The notes beneath the pieces were generated by a model. That model was not told the DNA's origin, did not search any database, and saw only the letters and a program-made list of their open reading frames with translations. A DNA stretch of 64,000 nt from assembly GCA_017590115.1 (NCBI GenBank), contig JAGGNK010009114.1, forward strand, positions 22,821,978 to 22,885,977, in the 5' to 3' direction. The stretch is from Montifringilla adamsi. Lineage: Eukaryota > Chordata > Aves > Passeriformes > Passeridae. Of this stretch, positions 49,601-62,300 are shown piece by piece; position 1 is the stretch's first letter, and each line of letters begins with the position of its first letter. The position numbers and the translations under genes were made by a program.

Positions 49601-49640
49601 TGTGTTCATACAAGCGGGCTTTTGAATTTCCCCTCAAGAA
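49285..49640 (-). promoter_or_regulatory. CXCR4: CXCR4 core promoter and 5' UTR: TATA box and GC boxes
   Basis: A TATAAA box lies at 49402-49397 on the minus strand, so transcription should start near 49370, giving a 5' UTR of about 85 nt with no upstream ATG. Just upstream are a GC-box-like C-rich run (CCCCGCCCCC at 49423-49432) and an inverted repeat GCTGCCCC (49415-49422) / GGGGCAGC (49433-49440) around it. A TATA-containing, GC-boxed promoter in a CpG island matches what is known of mammalian CXCR4. The transcription start is inferred from TATA spacing. Confidence 0.85.
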
Positions 49641-49974
49641 CATTCTTTGAAGTGTGTTGTAGAGCCCTGGGTTGCCATGGGTACCCCAGGCGGGCTCCGA
49701 ATGAAGTCACTGGTCCAGGAGTCGTGTGGAGGAGGAAGAGCAGGGGTCCTGTATGTCATTCAAAATACTGGCAACTCTGTTGTCTCTTCCCCTCTGCTGA
49801 GGAGCGGCAAGGAAGCAAGGGCTGGTCCCTATTGAGGGATGAGAGGTTCTACAAGCTTTTCAAGGTCTGCAACGTGAGTGGGCTGCAGGTTACCCTCTGA
49901 ACTCCTCTGGCACCTGTGGGTTTGGGTGAGAAGTTGGATGATGATCCGTTTCATGTAGCTGGATAATATTGTAA

Positions 49975-50169
49975 AAACCCAACAAACACACAACCAAACA
50001 ACCACCCAAACCAACCAACCAACCAACCAAAACCCCAAAAACACCCCCCTCCCCCAACCACACAAAAAACTCCCCACCAAACCAAACCCAAACACCCCCG
50101 CACACACGTACACAAACCCACCAAAACCAAAGAAGCCGAAAACCCGCAACAAATAAACCCCCAAACCCT
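49975..50169. repeat. A/C-only low-complexity tract upstream of CXCR4
   Basis: Nearly 200 bases made almost entirely of A and C on the plus strand (CCAA units perfect at 50011-50030, C runs of 5-6 at 50043-50055). The minus strand, which is the CXCR4 coding strand, is therefore G/T-rich with several G4-G6 runs. It lies about 600 bp upstream of the CXCR4 start site. Confidence 0.9.
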
Positions 50170-53100
50170 GAAATTATATATGCAGAATATACATAGCAAT
50201 CATAGGATAGGTTTGCAAGAGAAAATCACGCCAAATATAGAGACAAACAAAACAGGATGATTGATTTCCTCTACAATTATCTCTGGGGTCTCGTACTGTT
50301 AATATTCATGCAGGCAAATTAATTTGCAGAAAAGGTTTTGATTAGCAGAGTGTGTCATGTGTGTGTCCCCCCTCAATTTCACAACTCATAACAAAAAGTT
50401 ATAGTGAGTAACTATATTGGGAATAATTCATAGAGTTACATAGATTTACTCTTTACACTTGATTTTTGTAGTGGCAAGAAGAAGAATGGAGATAATATTC
50501 TTTATGTAATAGCAATGTTCTCAAATTAGCCTGGTAGCCTCAACGGATGATAAAAGTGAAAGTTTGACCAAAGTTTTTCTCTGAAATGCCTCTATGATCA
50601 GTTTACATGCAAGTTAGTTAAAACACCCGTTTCAAATGCAAATATTTTTTTCAAGTATTTGACAAGAGGTACAATCTTACTCTTCCTCTAACAGCTCTAG
50701 AACTCTTTCTCACACCCTACAGTGAGTATGAATTTGGTTATGATTAATAACCAAATAATGTTTATCTTTAAAAACATGGTATGTAAGGTATGACCTATAA
50801 TGTGACTGTGTACTTTCACTGCACTGTACTTTGATAGTAATTTATATTTTGTTAGCAGGTCTGGAATATCACATACAAGTTGCATTAAAAGCAAACTGTA
50901 ATTGATTATTATTCAGGAATTACCAGTCTTCAGAAAATTCAGTACCTACTTTGTGTTTATATAAAAAAAAATCTGAGGGATACCACACTAGAATTCTATA
51001 AAAATAAAAGACCTTCTCCTGAGTCTCCATAATTAGATACTAACCCTAACCTTATGATACCATAAATCATCTTCAAGAACAAATGTGACAAAATTGTAAT
51101 TATTGCTATTCATTCCTTATTTTCCATAAAAGCCATGATACTTTCAATACTTTTTAGACACAAAAATAGGAAAACACATTCCCCAAGTCATCACAGAATG
51201 TGCAACACAACATTAGATATCCAGGCAGATAAATGAGCAGATGAGGGATTTTTGTATACAAATGAGTAGGACCATGTCTAAATAATCATCTTTCACTCTT
51301 TCACTTATGGGGGGGTGCCCAGCTCATAGCACCATCAATTGCCATGCAGTTTTCAGCAGGGATATGGTGCTGGAAAGGCTCTCCAGCCTGCTAAACATGC
51401 AAACCTGTGAACCGGATTTTCAGAAATACGCATATTGAACAGGTTCTAAAAAACTAATCAGGACACAGAACTGCACACAGGGGAGGTGAGCTTTAAGGAA
51501 AAATTGGTTTCTACCTTTCCAGAAATTCATTTGGGTGACAGATGTGTTTTTGGAGTACTCTCATCTTGGAGGGGCACAGGTGATTAAACATTGCTCCTTC
51601 TCTAAGTGTGGAGAAAAAAAATATGCTCATAGTGCAGGTAAGTTGTGGCAATGGCTGCAGATGAGGAAAAGATATATAATAATATTATAATATAATATAA
51701 CATAGTATAAGTATGTGAGGTCTAGAGCTGTTTGACAAGTTTGAGAGTTGCTCTTCATTGGGGTGGATAGCATGGAGTGCATTGACATATGGGGAGGGAT
51801 GCACAGAACTGTGAGTTTAGTTTCAGCCCAAGCAGACAAATGTCCCAACAGCTCCATTTTACTGTACAGGTAGGCCTGTAACAGCAAAATATATGATGTA
51901 GAAATTGATTATGTTAATTAGTGGGATATGGGACAATCACTCAGTTATTTGTTTTCATAGATAGCCTAAGAAACTTGGAACCGAGGAACGGTTCACTGGA
52001 TTAGCCCTGAAGCATGCTGAGTGAAAGGAAATTTGGGGATGATACCGATCTGATGAGATGTCACTGAGGCTTGTTTGGATGAAGGTCCTCTAAAACTGTC
52101 ATTCACACTGCTGCTTTGTTATCTATGATCTCTTTTGTTTCCTCTATCAGAAAATCCATGTGAAAACTTCCTTTGTTGCACAGAGGACCATCCAGGGCAA
52201 GTTAATGATTTCCAAAGTGATAAAAGAGGGGAGCTGTTTCTGCAAAGCATGTAATTCTGCATCAGCTACAAATCTTCTTGAGACAGAGCTAGCAAATAGC
52301 AATTTCCAAGCTTATGTTTTGCATTACATGTTTTCCTGGTCACAGAATTACTGTGAAAATCAGACACTTCCTAACCCACGTAATACATGTTTTTACTACT
52401 GAACACACACCTTCTAAGAATCAAAATCCTACATGTTCTTACTCTGTTAGAGTAAGAGTACAGTTCCTTAGGTTGTTAATCATTAACTTTTCTTCTAAAA
52501 AGAGACATAAGTGATGGTCGTGTAAGAGCAAAGTAGTTACTAACAAACCTTTCTAATGGTAAAAATAGTCTTTTGATTCAGCATCCACAGGAGTAGAAAA
52601 AGAAATTGCATTTTATTTAACCACGACCCTATGTTAAATGATTTACTTAATCTGAAGTCTTCATAAATGCCTTTAACAAAGTAAACTTTTAGCTAATAAA
52701 ACTTTGTTGGACAATTTCCTGTGGACAACACCTAATACAAAGGAGGTACAATCCTTGGATTATGGAATATATGAATACCACCATGTATTACAGTGGTGTA
52801 TTAATAAATTGTTTGTTATTTTTGTAGCATTAATGGAACTATACTTTCAGGAGAGGTAGAAGTTTGTATCATAAAAACACATAACCAGCAATATGGCTCA
52901 AATGACTGCACTACAGTAGAGGGAGTGAAAAATTTTCAAATATTCACTGATTTTCTCTGTGCATGCCAATTCCTGTACTGGAAGGTTTCTGGCAGTAGAG
53001 TGTCATCTGAAAAATTAACAGAAAATGTGCTCAAGAGTTGCAAGGCATCAACTTTGAGTAGTGGATTTTTCTATTTGAAAAAGTATTCCAGGGAACAGAT

Positions 53101-53821
53101 GCTGTGGATTTGCCGCTAGATGAAAAGCAGTTTCCTGATAAAACTCAGAAGTTTATTACAATACACTGGATTGACTTAATGACAAATGGATCTTCAAGTG
53201 GCCTGAAGTTGTATACATAGAGAGGAAAAGGATATACTCTCCCTTTTCCATCTGATCTTTCTGTTGAAGTGGGAAAGGTATCAATCTTACGCCTGTTAGA
53301 ATGGTTACAAGCAGTTTGCTGGGGTTGGGTTTCAGTTAATGGCTTTCTTTGCTCTTGGTTCTCAAAGCTCCCTTTCTCCATTTCTTCCATCCTGTGCTGC
53401 AGTGGAAAAAGCCTACCAACTGTTACCCTGCTCCTGGAAGGAAAGTGCCCCGTTTATGGGCAGGGTGCCACCTACACTTGCTAATTTGAAAGCACAAAGA
53501 CTAAATAAAACCTGTGAAGGAACAGGACATATCTTTCAATTAGTAGCATGTTACATTGCCACAGAAATGAGTCCCTGTCTGAAAGGAATGATACTTAAAT
53601 ATCAGAACAAAATTTTAGGGAAACCCTTAACATCTGTATAAGAAAACAAAAGTGTTATCAGCACAAACCCCAGATTTCTCTCTGTTTCCTTGCTTTTAAC
53701 AAGGACAATTTATATTGTTTCCTTTAAGTATTGCCACAAGGCCAATATGTCTAAAGTCAGCACAGAAAAGTCAGCAGAAAAAAGAAAGAAGTGCTATCCT
53801 CTAAAAAGAATCATAGTGACT
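50170..53821. other. Upstream intergenic, no recognised gene
   Basis: AT-rich DNA upstream of CXCR4. The only distinct motif noted is the 14-bp palindrome GCAAATTAATTTGC at 50314-50327. Confidence 0.45.
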
Positions 53822-53994
53822 CTTGTGTTTTAATCCCACCTCCATCTGTGGCCTGCAGCAAATCACTTAACCCTCTGACTGTGTTCAGCCAACTGTAAAA
53901 TGGGGATAACAATACCTACTTACCTACCTCAGAGGAGACTTGTAGGGATTAATTGGTTGATGTTTGCGAGGCACTTTGAAGACAGAAAGTGCTT
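53822..53994 (+). mobile_element. MIR SINE, apparently well preserved
   Basis: Carries the MIR core and 3' region in order: GCAAATCACTTAACCCTCTG, CAGCCAACTGTAAAATGGGG, ATAACAATACCTAC, CTACCTCAGAGGAGACTTGT, AGGGATTAATTGGTTGATGT and GGCACTTTGAAGACAGAAAG followed by TGCTTA. MIRs are very old and usually badly eroded in birds, so this level of match is striking. It lies about 4.5 kb upstream of CXCR4. Confidence 0.85.
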
Positions 53995-54726
53995 AATTTA
54001 GAGCCTGTTGAAATTATTGGTGACACTGATCAGCTAGAATTCAAAGGGGACCAAACTCATTAAGGTTCTGATCTTCCTCCATTTGGCTGTGTTTATGGGT
54101 TAGCAAATCTCACTGCATGCGGACAGTTTATTGTTTGTTTGGAAGCAGAGTAGACTAAAAAGATGCTTTGAACAACTTGGTTAATCCTTTTAAAAAACAT
54201 GTCATCATTTGCATATCACTGGAGCTGAAGGGTTTATCTTTGATGATTCTATAGCAGAACTCTTCTGGAGACCTGTTGAAGTGGCTTTTTTTTCCAGAAC
54301 TGTGGTCAGATCAAAATTATGAAAACAAAATAAAGCCCCCCTAATCATATATAAGTAATTTCTTTCCTATAACCAGACAGGATTTTGGCTTCCAGAGCGT
54401 TTAGATAGATTTCTGTTTAGCTATGAGATGTGTTTCTTATAAGGTTCTTTTATGCTGTAAAGTTGCATTAGAAACTTGCTCCAGTTCAGTTTGGATTACT
54501 AAAGATGGAATTTGTTTCTGGGGATCCATGCTAGGAGCATACTATATCTTAAGAGCATATGGATAAATTAGAAAACGTGTCCAGCTATTCATGCATACAT
54601 GAATATTTGCCAAATGTCATGATTTCTTGTAGATAGCTTCAGAAACACAGTTGTATCTGGGACTGGCCACTGCTGCTCCTGCCTGTGAAAACAGGACTCA
54701 GCTACTTGGAAACTAATAAACTGAAC
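53995..54726. other. Intergenic, nothing recognised
   Basis: AT-rich spacer between the MIR and a small CR1 remnant. No gene or repeat seen. Confidence 0.45.
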
Positions 54727-54807
54727 AGGGGCCCTGAGCAGCCTGCTCTGGCTTGGAATCCACAAGGTTCCTTCCAACCTGAATTATCCTGAATTATTCT
54801 ATGATTG
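54727..54807 (+). mobile_element. Short CR1-type 3' end
   Basis: GGGGCCCTGAGCAGCCTGCT, CTGGCTTGGAA, AAGGTTCCTTCCAACCTGAA and the terminal ATTATTCTATGATTG match the last 80 or so bases of a CR1 element in sense orientation, with a small deletion before the GGTTCC block. Confidence 0.75.
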
Positions 54808-57800
54808 AAAATGCCTCCATCAGACCATGTCCTCATGCCTCTGCTACTAGCAGTGCCCAGAGTTATCTGGATCAAAACAAATCCCTTTATGTTTAATTAC
54901 ATTAAACCCATTTGCACTACGCAATAGAAATGGCATTTTGATGTTGAGTTTCCGCCCTGACAGTTTTTGATCAATCTTTTGTTGAAATGGTGTCTGTGGA
55001 ATTGTGTTCTTGGGATGTAGTAAAGTATGCTAGCATGTGCCATGTTTTCTTTATAAATTTCACACGTTTCTTCTACTTCTTTTCTTTGGATGCCATAGTA
55101 GGCATTTATTTTCCACACGTTGTGAGCTTCTGAGCTTGTTAAAATAATTTACTTACCTCATTTGCCCACTTGTCTACAAAGTGGCACTGAAAGCAGAGCA
55201 GGAGCAACCACTCTTCCTGTTTAGCTCAATTTGGCATCTGAAGCTCACAAATGTTTTAGTTTTATTGCATCAGCTTTGAAGTAAAGTCTGTACATGTGGA
55301 TGCTGGATGTCAGCTCAGATACTTGTTTTGGAATCCAGGATTTCTCCTGGTTCAGCAAGTAAGAAGATTGCCCAAATTTAGTAATGAGCATTCTCATAGT
55401 TTCTTTCTTTTGGATCTGTCCTCCCACTGTTTCCCTGAAAATTCACTTTAGAATTCGAAAATTCCAAACACTTTTCTTAGTATTAGAAACCAGGTTTGCC
55501 ATATGCAAGTTAGATATGTACAAGAGTGATACTGAGCTTACACTTTTGAGTCAGTCCTTGCTCCTTAGGTAATATTAGCATTAGCTCAGTAACTGGGATG
55601 TCTGTTGAAACATGACCAAATATTTCTCAAACAATCAAAAATCTCTATTAGATGATGACAAATTTTTGGTCCTGCTGCCAAGCCCTCTATATACAGTACT
55701 TGGTGAAATACCATGAGCAAATACCTATATACAGCCTGTTCTGTCTATTTATTTAGCCAAATACAAGGATGTAAATAGAGAGCTGCAGGAATATTTATGG
55801 CAGGTACATTCCTTTCTGTTCATTAACTGCCAGTGAAATGAGCATGATATTACAGACTCCTTATTTTGAGCTGATTTATCATGAATAGTGATATTTGTTC
55901 TTGCTGCTCTGAAAATTTAGTAGGTAGGATTTAAGGCCTAAACTTTGGAAATAATCACTAAAATCACATAGTAGGTTTTCTCTTCAATCATTACGTGACA
56001 AACCTTTTGAAAGGAAGAGATCTACTTGAAGAACTGCTTGAAGAAATTATTGGCGTGTTGAACCTCTTTCTGTGGTTTAATGGGGAGGTAAATCCAATTT
56101 TCAGGGTATTTCTTACCACATAAAGAGTCACATGACACAAAGAGCTTATCTCTTACAACTGAACATGCTAAACTTTCATCTTGCTGGCTTAGATTAATTT
56201 TTAGGAAGTGGAACAAGCAATTTTAGACAAACTTTATGCTGAACCGGGCATCATCCACATGATTTCCATAATGGCTGGAACAAAGACTGTACCAACATCA
56301 TGATGTGTGCTCTGGATGATTCTACAGAAAAGTGACAGCATGCTAGTGCCTGATCCAGGTCAGATCCATAGGGAATTGGGAATTCAGCAACAAAATGAGG
56401 AACTGTAGAGCCCTCACCTTTACAGGAAGAGTTGAGGCAGAATCCTTAAGGAGCGTGAAGAATAGAAGATGAGCACCCTAGAAAATAAAGGGCATAAAAA
56501 AATCTTTTCCTGGCTTTTCCTTTTGCATAAGGATAACTGCATTTGGCTTGTATATGGACCTTAAGGTGAAATAGCTCTGTTCCTCCCTGCCAAGGAGAGA
56601 AGTCTCCATCTGAACTCAGATCAGTTCTTTTTCCACTGTCTCACCTGATTATTGCACACATCACAGAAGCATCTAGAAGCTGAGTTGTGATGAATACATT
56701 TGGTCATGTGTGCACAGTTCACGCTTCAATATACCTAGCTATGCATCAGGCCACATAGAAAAAACCATCTTCCCCACACCTGCATATAAACAGAGAACAG
56801 GTGAGTGTCAGTGGAGGAGAAAGGGAAAGCACATCCAAACAAACTGTCTCTGTGTTTAGGTTTTCCATCACCCCCAAGCTACACCTGAACACAAGAACTG
56901 GGGAGAGTAGGAACTCCAATGCTTTAAAGTGATGGTTCCAATTTAGTTTAATTTACATTCAAACCTTTTCCATCTTAAACTGTAGTCTACAATCCTGTTC
57001 CTTTATTCAGGAGTGCAGTACAATTGGACATGGGAAGAAAAATTTTAGCCCTAAATACTCAATTTATAGATGAATTTGCTATTCTAGGAGTTTGCCATTA
57101 TTTTAAGTGATGGTTCTATATTTCTGAGGTTATTTTTCAGTAGTGAGTGAATATTGTGAAAAACATACAAGAGGGGAATTCTAAAAATACTCCTAGGTTA
57201 CAGTTTGTGTTCAGCACTGTCTGTACCAAATTATAGTACTTTTTTTTTTTTTTTAAACCTATAAAAACAGGAAGAAGCCTTGCTTCTTCTGAGGACCCTG
57301 ACAAATGTTTCTACCTGGCTCTTTCTAGAAAGATCTCTTCAAGTGCCAAGCAGGGGTCACTGTAACCATGGATACTTATACTCCATTTTCCCCTGGTTTT
57401 CTGTAAAAAACTTGGTAGGATGCCCAGTTTAAACCACATTTTGTGTTAGGTAATCATAGGCTCAGTCTGTTCTTAGGCATTGTGGTTTTAAGTTTTCAAC
57501 GGTTTCTCTGTGGTTTGAAAGCTCTGTTTTTTATTCCCTCTTCTTTTCTAAGCAAAGAAGATGTTAAAGCAAAGTTGCTTGATGACATTTATTCCACCAA
57601 AATAATATATTTTGGGAAGGTTTGATTGCTGTGTGGTTTAAAACTGAAAACCACTCAGAAACCACTTAAACATCATATTCAATGCAAAATATCTAACATT
57701 TTATTGCATCTGGAAAGAGGCTGCTCAATTTCTGGAACTTGTCAACATGCACCTAGGAATTAAGAAAGACTTGATCTGTTTTCAGCATGTGTCTTACAAG

Positions 57801-58976
57801 TCAGTCATAGAAAGATTTCTAAATGCATTTTAATGAAAAGTAGAATACTTATGATGTTGCCTGTCAGTCCTCCTTTGCTGCTTTGATATAGACCTACAAA
57901 GGATCTGAGGGTGGTAGGAGTGGTGTCATCCAGCTGGGGGAAGAAGCTAATTATAGATTTTTCTCACCTTTTGAAAACATTGGAGGTGTTGAATAGGTGG
58001 ACAAAGGCAAAGATTCCCAATATGAATGAGAATAAATGAGTATATGGAAATGGAAACCACTCTGCTGGATGTGAAAGCAAAGAAGGTCAGATCCTCTCAA
58101 GAAGAGTCCTATCAGCTCCATCAGATTCTGAAAGGACTCTGTTAAGCCTTGAAATGGTTAGTTTTTAATAATCTGTCAAAACCAGGACAAAGTTATGTGA
58201 CTACTGACTGCAAATGCACAGCCTACATCTGAAAAGAATAACATGGGTTGCTATTACTTTAGTTGTCTGACTGGAGTGCCAAGCTTTAGAACAATCTCTG
58301 GTGGGAAGAATATTTAAAAATGTGGAAATGAATTGAAACTAGAGCAAAAAGAAAGTTGAGTTTATAAAGGTATATTGTAGTAGGACTACTTAATAGCTTT
58401 TATTGATAATTACTTCTCTAGACAAATGAAATACAGTATGTTTCACTTGTCTGGACCTTAGTCAATAATTTCATAGGGTGCTCTTTAAGTGCTGACAATT
58501 CATGGAGCTAGACTGAGAATTAATACAATGTATCTAATATAAAGGAAGAAATTTTTTAAAGGAAAATAACAGTACAGTGATGACACTGAAGGGAACCAGT
58601 AGGCTGTTGGAAGGCAACCTTCAAGGTTCATGGGTGGAACAATGGTTACTCTATTTTGTGTTAGCTTTGGAACAAAAAGTAGTTAATTCCTGAAATTCAC
58701 TGCTAGTGGAAAATGAGGTGCCACTGCTGAAATCTGGATATCCTCAGACCTGGCAGAAGTGGGAACACACAAAGAGAAGAGCCAGTTGCAGGATGAGTCT
58801 GAATTTCTCATGCACATTGGGAAAGCTGCATTGCTCATTGAATGCACCAAGTAGGGTACGCTGAAGGGAGAAAGAAGTACTGAGGGGAGAAAGTGCTGTT
58901 GCTGCCAAACAGAGCACTGAAAAGATGTCTTCTGAAATATTTTTTACAATTCTTAACAAGAAAAATTAATTCAAAT
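54808..58976. other. Intergenic, nothing recognised
   Basis: AT-rich DNA with a T run at 57240-57254. No gene, RNA or recognisable element. Confidence 0.45.
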
Positions 58977-59330
58977 AGAATAGGTGCAGAGAAGAGTGAT
59001 TGGGGTGAAGTGTAGAATGGAGAGCTGTTCCTGCAAGAACAGGCTGAAAGAGCTTCTTTTCATCAGTTCACAAAAGGGATGTTGAAAGGGATAATGAAGC
59101 AAGATACTAGACATCTGGAAAAGAAAAGAAATACTGGGACCAGTATTGGCACACAAATGACTGGATGCAATACCATGGTGAATACACACTGTAAATGTAT
59201 GAACAAGTTGTTAACTGTCAGAGGAATGAGCTTTAGGAACAGTTTCCCCATACAAGAGAGGATTTTAATCAACTGCCTGCTTTGACAGATTTGCTGGGAT
59301 TGTTGGTCCTAGATCGGTCCCATTATCCTA
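58977..59330 (+). mobile_element. Possible ancient CR1/L3-like LINE remnant
   Basis: AATAGGTGCAGAGAAGAGTG, ATTGGGGTGAAG, GAATGGAGAGC, CAGGCTGAAAGAGCTTC and, further on, GCTGGGATTGTTGGTCCTAG resemble the 3' half of old CR1/L3-type LINEs in sense orientation. The match is patchy and the boundaries are uncertain. Confidence 0.45.
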
Positions 59331-62300
59331 AGTTCTGATCTGAAATTCTGTTCCTTTGATAGCTACAATGTCTGTGAAATTTAAAATATCACATACCTGA
59401 TGATCACAGATTAGAAGCATTTGTGTAACTTTTATACTATGCATTTTTATTCCATTCAAAACTTTGTGTCTCTTTCTTTTGGTTCTCAGGAGCTATTAGG
59501 GTAGCAAGGTAAGTTTTACATGTGATGCAAAGAGCTGCTGAGGAAGTACCCTTCTGGCCCCTAAAGACAAAGTAGTATTGAATAGTTCCTAAAATCCTGA
59601 TCTTGTTCTAAGGGAGAAGCGATTTTCAGCCACAGATTTTAGTGTCCAGGGTATTCCAGATTTGGTGAACAAATATCTGTTGGCCAATATAATGACAACT
59701 GCTTGTGTCAAGTGTATTTGTACCTTGAAAATATGTATCTTAGGGTAAAATCAGTCATGTTCTGTACTGCTGCTTATCACAAGAACTCAACCAGAATCAT
59801 TGATTGAGTAGTTTCTGACTGATTGTGTGAGAACTGCTGTGGTAGAGAAGATTCCAGAAAGGCAAGTGTTAGTCTTTGAATAAAAGTCAAACATTTCAAA
59901 TCTTACCAACAAAGAGACACAAGAGCCTTTCCATCATCTGTCTTACTGCCAGTGGAAGGTGGTTTCCTCTAGGAGAGGTAGAAATCAAAGGCAAGAAAAG
60001 GCAAGTAAAAGAAAAATGTAAACATGCAGAGCCAGAATCTCGAGGTCAGGAAGAGGCCAGTGCCTGACATGGTAAAAGCAAGGTTTAATTGTGTCCTTAG
60101 ACTTTGATTTTTAAATTAGTACCCAGCTGAGGGAAAGGCTGCACTCTAAACAGTAAATACTTTGTGTGCATTATGTTAGATATTAGGAAGTACAACCACA
60201 ATCGCAAATCATTGCAAAGTTGGTTTTGTTAATTATTGTAGCTTGGATGGTACCAGAATGTAGCTTTAAATTTTAAAAACTCTGTAGAATTTGAATGCTC
60301 GTTTGTGTTTGTTCTTATAAATTGGATGTAAACAATGAAATAGAAGCAATGTAATATAGAACAACATCTTGCCTCTACTTCTAGGTAATATCCAGTTGAA
60401 TGCAAAACAAAACTTGTGCAGCTTCTTACACCCCAGTCAGAGACAGATGGACAAGAAATGGCAGTGAGTGTTTAACTGGCCTCATGCCCAGTCTTTAATG
60501 TAAAGTCCCTGAAAAGGCTCTTAGTTCAGGGTAACAAAACACTGGCAAGTCTGCTTGTGATTCTTTGTAATATTCATGACACAAAAACCACTTCCCATCC
60601 CGGTAAATTCCATCTCAGAGAGATAACTGTGAGCAGGGACCACAGAATAAAAACTAAAGGACAGTAAGCTTCATGGTAAGAGATAAAAGGAAAACATGTG
60701 GAAATAATATTGTATATACAATGTCATACATGTACACTCATCCCAGAACAGCTTGTCCAACTCAAAATATCATCCATGAAGTAAGAGAAGGAGGAATATC
60801 AGCTCAATCATTTACTTGCAAGTGCTGGTACCAGAGGTGCAATCTCTCCAGTAGCCAGACTGACTTCTGCATCAGCTTTTCACAACAGTGATGTGGTCAG
60901 CTGGGAAATGAGTGTGGAGCCAGGCACAGCCTGGGTCCTGCTGTTGTTCCCAAGGTGGAGAAATCACCTTGACGGCAACAGGTTTTTATTGTGGAATGAA
61001 GGCTGCTTCAGGTTAAACAGTGAAGAGAGTGAGGACAGCAAAGAGGAAAGATGAAGAATAAGTTCAGAAGAAGCAAATAAATAGGAACAGAGGCAGTGGG
61101 GTCACTGAGGGACAAGAACATGAAAAGATGGTGACAGATGAAGTGGATAGTCCTTCTTTTTTATTTTCAGTTGTCACAAAACCATAGAAAAACAACCTCA
61201 TCCTGGTGCATGAGAAGAGGTAAAGATCTCTCAGTCAAAGAGCAGGTCTGTTTGAATTGCTGCAGCCTGAGCAGAATGACAAATGGAAATGGAGACAAAA
61301 ATGGGGGCCTTAGGGGAAATTTGTCCTAGCTCAGTACAGACAGGGATAGCACCAGAGTCGCACAGACTTATTTATCATCCAAGGCAAAAAGACAAGAGAA
61401 ACTAGAGAAAATAATGGTCTTACACTTTATTTCTGTGAGAAATACTTTAAATACAAATAGGCAGACACAAAGTTCCTTAATAATACATGTTGGTGCCTTT
61501 GTGCTTGTGTCTACTCTAAAAAGAAAGGAAGGCAATGCATGTGAAAGTATAAGATTGGCAGTTTTCAAGAAAAGTAAACCTGTTCTATTCCAAGTGCCAG
61601 GAAAGCACAACCACTAGAATTCAAATGTGGACAATGTTACAATTGCCATCTCTTGCTCTTGAATAGCAAATCTCTTTATCTGTTTGTCAACCATGTTATT
61701 ATTCAAACATTTAAAATCTATTTTTATATCTAACAAATTGCAATTTTCTTTCTACTGTTATTAAGCAGGAAACCTTTGTAAGTTATTCCTGTGATTTCTT
61801 GCTTGATATGGAAGAACATGTACACACATTCTCTGCCCTTTGCACTGTGCAATGTTGTGGAGGGGACAAGTCTCCTTTTAGATGTAACAGGGGACAACTT
61901 GTGTATTCCCTTCTGAACCACATGACGAAGGACCAAAATAATCACCACAACAACTCACAAAATAGCATTTGATCTGCTCTGATTGCAGGATTTCCATAAA
62001 TGGAAGGCTTTATTTTTTGTAAATCAGTGCTATAATAGCCCCGAGAGTCCCACCAGTTTCATTGCTAACCATGAGTACCTACCTACAGAGTAAAAAGAGT
62101 TATTTAGTTCTTTCCTTGCAGTAGTCAATGGAGTGTCACTCAGGTCGAAGTGTAAGATGGGGCCACTTGTCCATTAGGAAGTGGAATGAAACCACTAATT
62201 CATTTTATGTAGACTACAAACCAGCTGCCAGACAGTAATAATTTTCAGTCAGAGCTGACCTGGGGTAGATTTAACAAGTGACCTAGAAATGAAAAGCTGG

